NCBI GenBank assembly: GCA_015501055.1
Contig: JADNYV010000362.1
Coordinates: forward strand, 1 to 34,880
Length of the DNA: 34,880 nucleotides
Direction: 5' to 3'
From: Mucidula mucida
Taxonomy: Eukaryota > Basidiomycota > Agaricomycetes > Agaricales > Physalacriaceae
Every line of letters starts with the position of its first letter. Position 1 is the stretch's first letter. A program made the translations under genes and the position numbers. This document shows positions 13,049 to 26,108 of the stretch, in pieces. The notes beneath the pieces are model-generated. The model made no database searches. It was not told the origin of the DNA and saw nothing but the letters and a program-made list of their open reading frames with translations.

Positions 13049-13915
13049 CTTTCAGAAACCCCCGAAAATTTGTGACGGGTCGTGATGTGACCTCCTTGTC
13101 AAAGTTTGTCAACCAACATCCAGATTCTATAAGCATCCTGGCTGGCTTACTCAAGCGACAGGAATCGTTACTCATTCAAGCAACCTGGTTCAGGACGGAG
13201 AAAGCGGTGCATCACCTTTGAGCTCTACATCCACGCGTTGGTAGCTTCGCTCTTGTGGAGAACACTTGTACTATTCTTCGGCTATCTCCAACTGAGTCTT
13301 TACCGTGGCTGCATATCTTACTCATACGACGTTCGGAGACATGAACAGCTCAGGAAATTATGCTCCATGTCCCTCGTGTTTCCCAAAGTGTGTTTTGGCG
13401 CCAACGCTCCTTCTGTTCCCATAAATTGGTACGTTCTGTTCCAATCTGCGTTTCAGTCATTACTAAATCTCTCACTGTCTACGTTGACAGTCTCGCATTT
13501 GTTATCGAAAATGTATTCTATAACCACACGCCCTCCTGTACTATGGCGTTATCCTTCCAATACGCGACGGAAATAGGTCACTGGTGAATGCCTGTCTGAT
13601 GTGAGTATGTGAATTGTACCTTGAATGACTGCTGTACCGAACGGTCCCTCTCTTTTGGGTGATGCCGTACTGTTCGTGCCGTGTGAGTGTATCCCACGCA
13701 ACCTCTTTTCGTTCCTTGACGCGGCTCTATTTCCTAGTGGACCTCTACCGGGTTTTCAAAGTCCTTCAGATCTACAGCAAAGTGAAAGCTTGGTCTTCTC
13801 ACATTCTCTCTCCGCCCAATCGCAGGCCCGTGTTTTGTTGCATGTCGGAACCCTCATTGGTTCCACAACTTAGCCGGTTTTCGTTTCTACACTGTCGTCA
13901 GAACAGTTCTGCAGC
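13049..13915. other. Spacer before second peroxidase
   Basis: The only plus-strand open frame of note (13238-13576, 112 codons) has no recognisable domain and shows no link to a spliced gene. The region should hold the promoter of the second peroxidase. Confidence 0.45.
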
Positions 13916-13922
13916 TATAAAT
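13916..13922 (+). promoter_or_regulatory. Probable TATA box of second peroxidase
   Basis: TATAAAT lies 47 bp before the start codon at 13969, matching the arrangement of the first peroxidase. Confidence 0.6.
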
Positions 13923-13968
13923 GGCACTGCAAGTCGAGATGTAAGAGCAGGATACTCGACCTCTTTCA

Positions 13969-15647
<1,679 letters not shown>

Positions 15648-16125
15648 GTCCTTCATTCTCATCCTTACTTGTAACTCAAGAGTGTGCCAGACCTCCGTCC
15701 TAATCGGGTTTTGTTGCAACATTTCTGATCTTATTTATCTGTGTCTGGGTCTGCGACCATCCTTGTAAATCTTCTCAATAGAGTATTTGATTGCACTACT
15801 GTTTAACATGCGTGCGCTTGAGGCTCGTTGACGGGTTTGTCAGGGGTTTGTAAACGAAGAAGGGAAACGCGCAGTCCTCTTCGGACCATCGCAGGGACCT
15901 GGGAGACGTGTGAGGCTGTGCCACCCGCCACAGATCGTCCTCTTCTTCATTCGCGCAAATACGCACTCGTGTCGATCTCTGGGTTAAAACAAAATCTCGA
16001 GGTTTGAGAAAGTGCATGAACTTTACACATGGTCTGTTCAATGTTGACGACACAACGGAAAACAGGGTCGCACGCCACGTGCGCCTAGAACTTTTTCTTT
16101 CATCCCGCCTCCATCGCAGTCTCCA
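15648..16125. other. Spacer between peroxidase and MYND gene
   Basis: Holds the peroxidase 3' flank and the MYND-gene promoter. A repeated phrase, CAGACCTCCGTCC, occurs at the peroxidase C-terminus (about 15625) and just behind it (about 15688). This suggests a small local duplication across the stop codon. Nothing else stands out. Confidence 0.4.
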
Positions 16126-17246
16126 ATGTTGTTTCCAGACTCGCCTATGTCCAAGGACTTCGCGGTGGCCCTTGGTATGTACCTGTTCTGTCCCAATTCT
16201 CACGTTATGCCAACTTATGCCACTGTGTGTACTTGCAGGAATCGAGAAATCTGAGTTCAGGGATGGTCGCGATTCGTTACCAGAAATGGCTAAAGTCGCT
16301 GTCCTATACAAATTTGTGAGTCTATATTCTCAATTTCCCCCCGTCACTCTCAGTTGCTTCCAAAGCTAGACGATTTGGGCCGGGAAACTCAGGAACAACA
16401 AGATATCATTCTATCTCGGTTTGCCGCATTTTACCTCCCGGCCACAATTGAACGCGCCCTCGACGTTCCGCCCCACAACTCGCCTCACGCTGTGACTCCC
16501 GACATTATTGCGGACTTGGGTCTTATCAATGGCTATGTCGTAATGCTAGTCGCGTTGCAGCACATACCGTATCTCACAAAGTATCTGAAATCTGCGAAAC
16601 CTTGCGCAGTACCAGGAAAACGACTCGCAGCGGTCGTGGCAGAAAAACTGGTTGATCTCAGCCCACGATGGAATGATGCCATGCGTCGCAGAGAGTCGCG
16701 ACCCAACCAGCCATCCAACGATTGGGTAAACTATAACAACGAAGCCGGCAACATCGTCCAGCTTCTGGGCTCGCTGTGTACAGTATACATAAAGGAGAAG
16801 AAAGACGATGTTATACCTGCCCCCATCAGGGAGCGTTTACTGCCTCTCTTGACCGATTGGGCTCGACGATACCGAAATGACTTCATGGGGGTTGTTTCGT
16901 TACGTTTGTATCAGATTTTGACGGATCCGACTTTCAAACCCGACGTCAAAAAGATGCGGAATCTATTCAAAAACTGGGAAGTTTGTGCGTTGCCTACATG
17001 TAGCGCGACACGAAACTTGAAAGCTTGTTCAAAGTAGGTCCAATATTTTTCTTCAGAATCTCAACTCACTCTAGTATCATCAGGTGCCTCACCGTTAGAT
17101 ATGCAAGTCTTTTTACGATGACTATTGGTGCTTTATTCACTGATATGTTACAGTGCTCTGCAGATCATCAACGAGAGCACTGGACATATAATAAGGGGCT
17201 CATTATTGTAAACCACAAGCAAATGTGCCACAAGACAGAATACTAG
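16126..17246 (+). CDS. MYND-type zinc-finger protein, 305 aa
   Basis: Exons 16126-16174, 16239-16315, 16354-17033, 17084-17102 and 17154-17246 give 305 aa. The first 245 residues form an all-helical domain I cannot name (LPATIERALDV, LYQILTDPTFKP). The C-terminus is a MYND finger with ligands C253, C258, C267, C270, C276, H280, H296 and C300 (CSKC, RYC, HQREHW, HKQMC); His replaces Cys at the sixth place. MYND fingers bind zinc and usually mediate protein-protein contacts. The Tyr-Cys pair is formed only if the last intron (17103-17153) starts with GC (TAT|GCAAGT). Its length is a multiple of three without stop, so retention would insert 17 residues in the finger. The start is the first ATG that gives a spliceable frame, so the true N-terminus may differ. 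Confidence 0.8.
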
Positions 17247-17964
17247 AGGACAATGCTGGAATCGCCGGTGTGCAACGCAGTCTCAATAACCGCTAGGCTG
17301 TTGAATGCTGAGCGCTGAGCGGTAATTAGTCTCATTGGCGGCCTGAGCCGGACCGGCGGATGGGAACATCACCACAAGACGTCGCAGGTTGCCTTGCTTC
17401 TCATCCATGATGTACATGGCTCACGCTGCACGCAATTGCAACGTAATTCCGAAATCTCTGCCATGGACGCTGTCGGAGTCCTAACCCCAAATTGTGTCCG
17501 ACTCGATTTACCATAACGCCCATTAATATCCTCATGTTAACGATGTGATACTCCAAGCGCTTTGTTCAAGGCTGCAATGAGTTTATTCGCCGAACACTCG
17601 CCAGGTCCTTGGCAGCTTCGTAAAAGTGACAGGTTGTGAGAACCGATGCGCGCGTGGGTCTTCAGCGCATGCTCACTGACGGAACTTGGTATGTAAGATA
17701 GAAAGACAGTGGTCATTTCTAGTTACAATCCCTTCATTGTCATGGAGTCCTACTCTCGTTCTGGTGTCTTTCTGGGTTCCCCTACACCAAGCTGGCCTCT
17801 CAACCTCATCTCTCTGCACACCCTGGTTGCTTTATAAACATTACCTAGTGACCACGCGGCGCTCCTTCGGACAACGCGCATATGACTGTGGCCAAAAATA
17901 CGCGCGAAGCCCCAGCGTGATTTAAAGCAGGTTGCGATAGCCATCTCTGCAGAGCTAGATAACG
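17247..17964. other. Spacer before carboxypeptidase gene
   Basis: No gene is recognisable in these 718 bp. TATAAA at 17833-17838, 127 bp before the start codon, may be a TATA box but is farther away than in the peroxidase genes. Confidence 0.4.
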
Positions 17965-20436
17965 ATGATGTCTCTTCTCAAATCTCTCCCAGCTGTTTCT
18001 TTCATCGCTTGTGCGTACGCCCTCGGCGGGGCGATGCAAGGTATGGAGGACGCCATGGAGATCCAGAGGGAGCAGCTAGAGAGGTTGCAAACCTTCCTCG
18101 GTCCCGACGCCACCTCTCAGCTTCGTGCGCGCCAAGATACGCCGACGATTACGTTCGCCAATCCTGCGGCCGAGGAGTTTTTCGTAGACGGGACGACTAT
18201 TCCAGAAGGTAGTTTCTCTGACTCTCCGTCCCCTTACCATCTCTTGAACTTTCTTCCCAGTTAACTTCGATGCCGGTCCTTCCTGGGCGGGACTAATGCC
18301 GATTTCTGGAGACCCCGAAGAGACACGGAAATTGTTTTTCTGGTATATTACAGGCTCTCATTGCAATTCATGCCCATTCTTGAGATGTTAACAGGTTCTG
18401 GCCGACTACAGACCCTTCGGCGGTCAAAGATCTACTCTTCTGGACGAATGGTAGATCAGTCATTTGCCAAGAAACCTCTTATGGACGGTGTACGTTTTAC
18501 AGGTGGACCCGGATGCTCGTCTCTGGAAGGCTTTTTGCAGGAAAATGGACCAATCTGTAGATTAATCTCGTCTCACTTTTAAACCTCGCCTCGTTGACAT
18601 CTATCTAGCGTGGTCTTGGGGACAAGCAGAACCGACTCCGTAAGTCATGAAATGCAATCATGATCTATTCGAATATTATGTTTTAGTAACCCATTTTCAT
18701 GGACCAACTTGGCGAATGTCCTTTGGGTGGAGCAGCCTGTCGGCGTGAGTACAGTATTTGCACCGGGGTGCATTCCGAGTCTACTGATGCCGTGTCGTGC
18801 CTGCAGACCGGATTTAGCCAAGGTACACCGAACATCACAAACGATGACGAGCTCGCAGAGCAGGTCGCCGGGTTCCTGGGTCAATTCCTCGAAGTGTTCT
18901 CGGAGCTCAAAGGCAATGATTTTTTCCTTTCCGGAGAAAGCGTAAGAAGCCGCCTTCGCGCTTACTATCAGTGTCTAACCGTGAGCTTTGTTGTAGTATG
19001 CTGGCTTCTGTACGATACGCCACACCTCTCAGATTGTATAGCGCTAATCGATGATTCAATAGACGTCCCGTATATCGCCAACTGGATTTACGAGCACCCC
19101 GGGCTCGATCTGAACCTCAAGGGTATATGGATCGCCGACCCGTCCCTCACTTACGGCGTCGTACAGCAGGAAATTCCAGCATTGCGTTTCGCTCGGGCGA
19201 ATGAAAACCTCTTCCCCTTCAACTCGACGTTCTGGGATCAACTGCAAGAGATCTCCGATACGTGTGGATACACAGACTACTTGGACAAATTTGTTACATA
19301 TCCACCAGCTGGACAGTTGCCGTTCCCTGCGGGTGTTGTGGAAGGAACTTTTGGGACGGTATCGGCTGGCTGTCGTATGCACAGTCCGATCCAGCGTGCT
19401 GTTGGCGTGTGCGTGTGCCGTCGATTTTATCGCTGTATGAGCTGATCCTTGATTTAGCCTCAATCCTGTGTTCGATGTGTACAGGTACGTAGTACATCAG
19501 TACGTGAAGTGAATTTGCTCGCTGACATGTACTTCTTGAGGGTGTCCGACACGTTCCCGAATCTCTGTATGTCGTATCATCTCTTCTGTCCGCGCGTTGA
19601 TTCATGACCTGACTGCGTAGGGAGTGTCCTTGGCTTCCCAAGGTCCACCCAGGAGTTTGTATACTTCAATCGGTACGTTTCTTTCAACCAATTGCTCCAA
19701 AGCAACCTCTACAACGTCCGTTCTATAGCTCAGATGTATGTCCCCCGTCGCCGGTCATCACTGACATGATTCAAATCATCTCCCATTTAGGTTCAACAAG
19801 CTATCCACGCGCCTGCGATCGAGTGGAACAGCTGCGCCAATAATGCCGTGTATATCAACCGCACCACAGGAGCCGGCGGTCGGGACCAATCTGTCGCTTC
19901 GACTCTGAGCGTTCTCCCCAACGTAATTGAAAAGTCTGAGCGGACTGTGATCGTCCATGGCCTTGCCGTAGGCGCCACTGCTTGTCTAGTAATCCCTGAT
20001 TTCAACTTTCACTTGACAGGATTTCATTTTGGTCGCAGAGGGCACGCGGATCGCTATTCAGTCAGTCCTGTTCGCGGTTTTGAATAGTGGCTGACCTCTT
20101 CGTTAGAAACATGACTTGGAACGGCGCTCAGGGTTTCCAGACGCCGATTGAGCCTGAAAGCTTCAAACTGCAGAATTTTGGTGTTTTTGGTAATGAGCAC
20201 ACTGAGCGGGGCTTGACCTGTACGTTTGTAAACTCGTCTCAAAGGCAGATAGAAATTCAATCGTTGAAACAGATGTCGAGTTTGCGTTCAGCGGACATAT
20301 GACTCCTCGTCAGTTATTTGCACACCATTGACATGAATAGTGTTGATAATTGAATCGCCTAGAATTTGTTCCTTGGGCGGCGTTTTCAACCTTGTCGTTC
20401 CTCCTTGGCAGGCAGGACTCACCGTCAACAGCGTAG
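17965..20436 (+). CDS. Secreted serine carboxypeptidase (family S10)
   Basis: Predicted acid carboxypeptidase that removes C-terminal residues from peptides in the secretory route or outside the cell. Eighteen exons: 17965-18208, 18261-18342, 18395-18450, 18503-18556, 18609-18639, 18687-18744, 18807-18941, 18997-19009, 19063-19408, 19458-19484, 19541-19566, 19621-19672, 19729-19735, 19791-19967, 20020-20060, 20107-20219, 20273-20308, 20363-20436. They give 523 aa in phase. A hydrophobic signal peptide is followed by a likely propeptide (to about LRARQ). Family blocks: NGGPGCSSLEG, WVEQPVGTGFS and GESYAG. The triad is S220, D437 (HGLADFIL) and H496 (SGHMTPQF). The exon of 7 nt (19729-19735) and the one of 13 nt inside GESYAG|F are unusually small. 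The second ATG (17968) is an equal start candidate. It ends 233 bp before the convergent OLA1 gene. Confidence 0.93.
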
Positions 20437-20669
20437 TCAAGCATGTACTTTTGTGTCCTACTCTTCAATAATTTGTGATTCAGTCTTGCATCAATTACCG
20501 CCACCAGCTTATCAGATCCAACTCTCAAACGATGACATGCAAGATGCTCCAAGCAATTACTAGTTTGTGCACCTCACGTTCGTCCATCCGCTACTCGCCT
20601 ATATACACCATTACCGATACATTTCGATTATCGTTCTACGCTATGTACTTCATCTCTAGTACTGCTCCG

Positions 20670-22533
20670 TTACGCACCAGCCTTCCAGTACGCAATATCA
20701 CCATCAACCACTAACAAGCCAGTCAGTCACTGCAAAACGCATTTCGAATGATACGCACTCTCATACGGCTTTCCCTGCTGTCTCAGCTTACCAGCAGCCT
20801 TGACTGCAGCTTCCGAGCCGTGCTCCTTCAAATCCTCGTACGTCATAATCTCGCCACACACAAACTTGTTCTCGAAATCGGAGTGGATGACGCCGGCAGC
20901 CTGGGGCGCCTTGGTGCCCTTGCGGATAGTCCATGCGCGCACTTCAGTGGGGCCGACAGTGAAGTACCGTATAAGCTGGGAGCTAGTGAGATAGAGACGA
21001 GAGCAAACCAAGGTGGAAGACATACATTGAGACTGCTGTATCCGGCGTGCGTAATCTTGGGAAGGGCACTGACAGCACCGACCTTCTCCTCCTCCGCCTT
21101 CTTTTCTTCTGGCGTTGAAAGTGCGGAAAGACGCTCTTCAAAGGCAACAGAGAAGGGAATGAGCGGGTCACCAGGATTATTCTCGTCGATCCAGGCTTTG
21201 ATCTTGGGCAACCATTTGTTCTTTTTCCTTACGTAGTCTTTTTCACTAAGATTGACGAGGTAAGTGACAGGCTTCGCGGTCAAGAGTTGGAGAGTGTTGA
21301 CGACGTCAATCTGAAAACGAGGTGAGTTGATGAAACGAACAGAAAGTTGGGATATTCAGATAAAGATTTGTTCTCAGAGGCATAATGGGGCGTTACTCCC
21401 GCCTCGACGAGCTGGGTTATCGAGCTTCGAGCTCTTTGTCGTCATTAAAACACGATTGCAATGATTGATTTACCTAGATGAAGTATGTTAGAAAAGATCA
21501 TAGACGGAAACAGGAGAGCGAAAAGTAAGAATAACAGAAAACATCTCATAGGAATAATGGGGCGTTACTCCCTCCTCGACGAGCTGGGTTAATCGAGCGT
21601 ATAGCTCTTTTTCATCATATAAACCAAGCAATAAACTATTGCTCACCTCTTTGTTCGACCAGTCGTGCTTACGCACGTCTATCTCGTCGACGGTGAGAAC
21701 CTTAAGAACCTTCTCGACGGTCCCAATCTCTTCCTTCTTTGCCCTGTCTGCGAGACTGTTGCTGCCCAAGCTGCGAGTGGTCTTCTTAGCCATTTCAAGC
21801 CACTTCTCGACCCACTCGATGTCCTTGAGCCGCAGTTCTGTCTGGATGATGCTCATATCACGAGTGGGGTCCACATCGCCCTCTACATGGGTGACTTCCG
21901 CATCCTCGAAAGCGCGAACAACTTGGAAGATACCGTCGACGGCGCGGACATGAGACAAGAACGCGTTTCCGAGACCAGCGCCGGTAGATGCGCCCGCTGT
22001 GAGGCCAGCGATGTCTATGCAGGTGAGGAAGGCAGGGATTCGGGAGGCGGGTTTGTATGTGTCGTAGAGCCAAGTAAAGCGTTCATCTGGAACAGGAATA
22101 CGCGCTTCCTATGGAGGAGGTGAGCAAGGATACATGACGGATTGTTGAGGAAAAGTATATGGAGAGTAAATCTATTTTCTGAGGAGTTGATTCCTCGATC
22201 AAGACGCATAGACTCGTCTACCGATTTGTGCAAAGAAAAGTACACACCTCTGGATTAATCGTCGCATAAGGATAGTTTGCTGCCAAGGCCAGACCTGTAC
22301 TGTTGGTTTATACCGACGATATCTGCACAAATCGAGACACGTCGCCTACTTGTATTCGAAAGAGCGTTGAAGAAAGACGATTTCCCGACATTCGGCACAC
22401 CTATACGCCCACAGTAAGTAGATGACAAGTCTCCCATCCAAGCGAACCAACCTACGATGCCAATCTTCAGGTTATTGCCCGGTCGCCCCAGGAGAGTTTT
22501 CTTCTCGGCGGCGGCGGCTTTTTTGGGCGGCAT
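20670..22533 (-). CDS. OLA1: Obg-like ATPase 1 (YchF/OLA1 family)
   Basis: Cytosolic P-loop NTPase that prefers ATP; family members bind ribosomes and act in translation and stress control. Exons: 22452-22533, 22350-22400, 22248-22294, 21647-22108, 21026-21310, 20759-20975, 20670-20710; 394 aa, the usual length. Seen motifs: P-loop [10 protein letters not shown]3 region [22 protein letters not shown], and NLSEKD in place of the NKxD specificity motif, which is the family's reason for ATP preference. A C-terminal TGS domain runs from [19 protein letters not shown] to [13 protein letters not shown] chose the ATG at 22531-22533 (MPPKK, as in fungal orthologues). An in-frame ATG at 22629 would add 32 residues with a presequence-like composition. 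The fourth intron (21311-21646) is a tandem duplication. Confidence 0.95.
21311..21473 (-). repeat. Tandem intron unit 2 (163 bp) in OLA1 intron 4
   Basis: On the minus strand it begins GTAAAT directly after the CTAG that ends unit 1, and it ends TTTTCAG at exon 5. It shares ATAATGGGGCGTTACTCCC (21382-21400) and CCTCGACGAGCTGGGTTA (21402-21419) with unit 1. Confidence 0.8.
21474..21646 (-). repeat. Tandem intron unit 1 (173 bp) in OLA1 intron 4
   Basis: Begins GTGAGC at the end of exon 4 and ends CATCTAG, with a CTAAC branch-like site shortly before. The shared blocks lie at 21554-21572 and 21574-21591, 172 bp from those of unit 2. The 3' third of the units has diverged more. Confidence 0.8.
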
Positions 22534-22842
22534 TCTCTTCTTGACGAGGCAGGGGGCAGAGGTCGAGAAATGGGAACAAAAGGAGAAAAGCGGTTGTCGA
22601 TGGACGCAGGAACGAAGAAGGCCTGCCATCGCAAATATGCCAAAAAAGAAAAAAATGTCCAGTAAGAGTTGTATTTTCCCACGTATTTATCTGGACGAAT
22701 GGAGGCAGGGTCGCCGAGACCCGCCGGCTACTCTCCGATCTAGGCCGAGCTTGAAGTGTGGCGCCGTCCAGCGTGAACATTTTCATGATATTGAAATTTA
22801 CGAGCAAGGTGCTAACATAAAAATTTACCTCTATACGATTCC
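22534..22842. other. OLA1 upstream region
   Basis: About 310 bp between the OLA1 start and the end of the DUF6535 relic. It contains the OLA1 promoter and 5' leader. The in-frame upstream ATG of OLA1 is at 22627-22629. Confidence 0.5.
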
Positions 22843-25584
22843 CTAATTTATACATTGCACTGTACATCGTCCTTCCGCCTCGCAGACACCACCTTGAAAA
22901 TACGCTATTTCATTAATCGCAGTGTAATTGTTAAATAAAGGATCGTCCCGCTCCACTACGACCACTGGATTTGCATCCTCGACGCCCGGATCCTCGGAGT
23001 CTTCCATCATCTCGCGCGTTATCACTGGCAATAGACGCAGACGCTGTCGACAGATCTCCCATGCAGGATGGTCTGCATTAAGACTTCTCAGACTCCTGAT
23101 AGGGTGGCTGGACTTGTCATGATACCGCGACCCAGACGAAGGCACAAGCGGCACCAACACGCACGCCAGCACAAGATTATCAGGCTGCCAGATATATGTA
23201 TCTCGCGTATTGCAGAAGATCCGACGAGACTATCCCAGGAGCGGTGCGGGTCTCCCTTGCTCTGACCAGGCCCGAAATATAGGCAATAACAATTTCAGCC
23301 CACATTTCGTGCCACGGTTCCACAGCGATACGCTCGAAACAGTTGTTTTGTACGAAAGATTCGTAGACGGCACCCACGGCGTTCTCCAGGCCAACAACCA
23401 AGACCGGATACAAATCGCTAAAGTCTGTTTTCCACTGCGGCGAAGCACTGAGCTGTTTGTCGTTGAACATAAACTTCAGCATGAACGACAACGGAAACCA
23501 CAGGGCAGTGAATGTAGATGGTGGGATTTCAACAGCTCGGAAGGCATGCATCACGACGCAATGGTATATCTGAATGACGACGTTGCGGTTCCCGCCAACG
23601 TGCACATCTGCCAGCTCGTGAAAAAGTCGAGAACGGAAGTTGAAGCGGGCGATAAGAGTCAGCACCGCGCTGATTTCACGATCCGAAACGTCGTTGCACC
23701 TCAAGAAGAGACGAATATACAATAGTCCGTGCGTGATCAAGGCGTAAGCGCCCTCTTGATCATCGGTGTCATCGACCCATTCCCCTCCAACCATAGTCGA
23801 ATCCGAATGATGTGCATCTGGGCGCCACTGTGACGCCACGCAGAGCGTGGCATAATCCACAATGGCAAGCGCCATTCAAAGGTTAGGATGAACAAGCGGA
23901 TTGTAGAAGATGTTGTTGCACTGCTGAAAGTACGGTAAGAGAGTATCAGTCAATTGAGATCGGAAGTCCGGGTGCAATTCGATAGCGTCGGCGAACGTGA
24001 CAGGCGCATCTTCATCCAGCGGAGTAGACGGACGCATTGCTTGGCTCAGAGAAGTGAGAATACAGCTCCCAAACGGCACCGAAAACGTTCTGTCAAAAAG
24101 GAAGTACCCATCCCGGGTTGCGTTCTGTATCAAGCGGAACCAAACCGAGAGAGGAAAGGCAGGAGGTGAAGGCATATGGAACACGTCTGTCAGAAAAGGC
24201 GATATCCAGGACGTGTCAGCCGATCCTCTCCAAGGCCCGCATCGACTTGAAGAGGCGGCCACAGCGAACTCGATGGGATCCTCTTTCTCAACCCGAACCC
24301 GGATACGCATCTGCGGTAAATCGACGTGTAAACCATAACGCAGCAGACGAGCGGCTTTCCTCTCTAGTCCGACATTAGGTCGTCGCCCAGCGTGATATGT
24401 AGAGAAGTCTTTAGGAGCTGCAGATACGTCGTATATATATCCGAGTTCGCTCCAAAGGACTCTTGAACTTTTGGGTTGGAGCGTGAGGAGAGTGGTAGAG
24501 CGCCGACTGACTCCACAATGATCGAATGGACTGTGGGGTTTGAGGACATGGAATACAGCCAACGAAGAGCATCAATGGAGAGATCGCTCGACACGGCGTC
24601 GACAACTCTGGCCTCTGCATCCTTCAAGAAAGTGCTCATGTGAAGATCGCTAGATACGGGACCATGTAATCGACGTTCTCGCGTTCCGGATACGCAGTCA
24701 ACAAGGGAGTCCACAACCCTTCTCCATGTCCTAACACCGTAACAGTATCCAGTGAAAGCAATGCTGAATAGTGGCGTCCGGTAGGGGCATTTCGGGTACA
24801 TCATAGGCAGGAAGTGACACCACATATGCGGTGTAGACAATAGTCAGAACAGCGCCAATCGTCCAAGCTATTGGAGACGCCATGCGACAAAGGAAGATAA
24901 CCAATATGATGAGGAATAGCGCGAGCGATAGATGCATCAGGACAGGAAGCAAGCCGATGATCAGCCCGACCTTCCACGCGCGAAAGCCCGCATACCGGAA
25001 CTGCCGGACGTGACTGCGGTGACGGGCAGTTCCAGAGGGGAGGTTCATGTACTGGTGCAGCTATTGTTTAACGAGCACCGCGACGAGTGCCGTGCTCAGG
25101 CTTGTCACGAGACTGGCGTACCATAACGCGTTGACCGAGATGGTCAGGGATGATACTTGTGGCATCAACGTGGCTGGATCGGGGGAGGAGGGGATATGGT
25201 CGGAAGTAGTCTTGCCATCGATGAACGCGCGTTGGAGAAGGGCTACTTCGTAGAGCAAGGATGCAGAGACTTCTGTGAAGTCGACCTGCAGGTATTCCGA
25301 TGTTTGCACGACAAAGGTGCTAACGACAGCTGAGAATAAACCAGCCTGTCGACTCTAAGAACTGCTACAGTTGATGTGGAAAATGGGATCCTCACAAAGA
25401 CCAACAAAACATCAACACAATCAATAGATTCATTGACCATATCCGCATCAAATATCGTACTCTCGTCCAAATAGGCGCGCCAAACTCGCGCATTGGGACC
25501 AAGTTCCTCGTATGTGGGGTCTTCCGGGTACTTCTCCTCATAGTTGAACAGGTCATTTCCTAGCAGACCGCTGTTAGACAGCAT
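22843..25584 (-). pseudogene. DUF6535 multi-pass membrane protein, broken
   Basis: The minus strand carries the Agaricomycete DUF6535 pattern. Exon 25396-25584 has NARVWRAYLDESTIFDADMV and IDCVDVLLVF. After a 50-nt intron (25346-25395) come AGLFSAVVSTFVVQTSEYLQ, membrane segments, and LPSGTARHRSHVRQFRYAGF. A long C-terminal part follows (CPYRTPLF, GLERKAARLLRYG, HPAWEICRQRL). At least five lesions break it: TAG at 25061-25063 in place of the conserved Trp of VLVKQWLHQY; a frameshift near 24814 (TAYVVS to FLPMMYPKCPY); a frameshift near 24390 before RRPNVGLERK; TGA at 23876-23878; and a frameshift near 23200 before WQPDNLV. None can be removed by a plausible intron. The family's function is unknown. 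The start at 25584 is a guess. Confidence 0.85.
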
Positions 25585-26108
25585 CCAAGGAAAGCTGAAA
25601 ACGCAGATATACCTCGATACTGCCGCCGCCGATTCACATTCCTCCTCAACCCGAACGTAGCCGTTGGCTCCGACTTGATCGTCGACCTGATGCTCCGCGC
25701 TCACTATCGCTGTCGGACGATGGTGGCATCTTACGAAGGAGAGCATTATCCCAGGATCAGCTTTAATACCGCTGAATGGAGGTAGGATCGCGACCCGTTC
25801 GAAGGCTATGCGAGAAGTTGATAAAGCAGTGGATGATGTCGTGCCGGGATGTTGGCATCTTTCTCTGTCTGTATAGGCTTGACAGATTCTATTGTGGAAG
25901 TCAGCCATATCAATGGAGGGGAGTATCTTTCTCGGCAGCTCGATGCAGAATTGGCCTTACTAGATTCTACTTGCTGTGCTCTGGTATGTTACTGATATGT
26001 CAATGGCAATGCCAGCTCTCAATCTGCATTGGTCAGGGTGTACAGTGATCTGTCACTCTTAGCAAAGGTTCTGGAAAAGCGGCGAGAGAAACACACCAAG
26101 TTTAAGTT
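25585..26108. other. Spacer between DUF6535 relic and membrane-protein gene
   Basis: About 520 bp, including possible 5' coding remnants of the DUF6535 relic (minus-strand open frame up to 25908, without a recognised motif). No other gene is seen. Confidence 0.4.

Noticed and set aside
15796..16311. 171-codon minus-strand open frame opposite the MYND gene start
   Set aside because: Overlaps the first two MYND exons and has no recognisable domain, so it is probably a shadow.
19321..19445. Frameshift in the carboxypeptidase near 19408
   Set aside because: A 49-nt GT..AG intron (19409-19457) in the right phase links the halves (RAVGV to LNPVFDVYRV), so the gene is intact.
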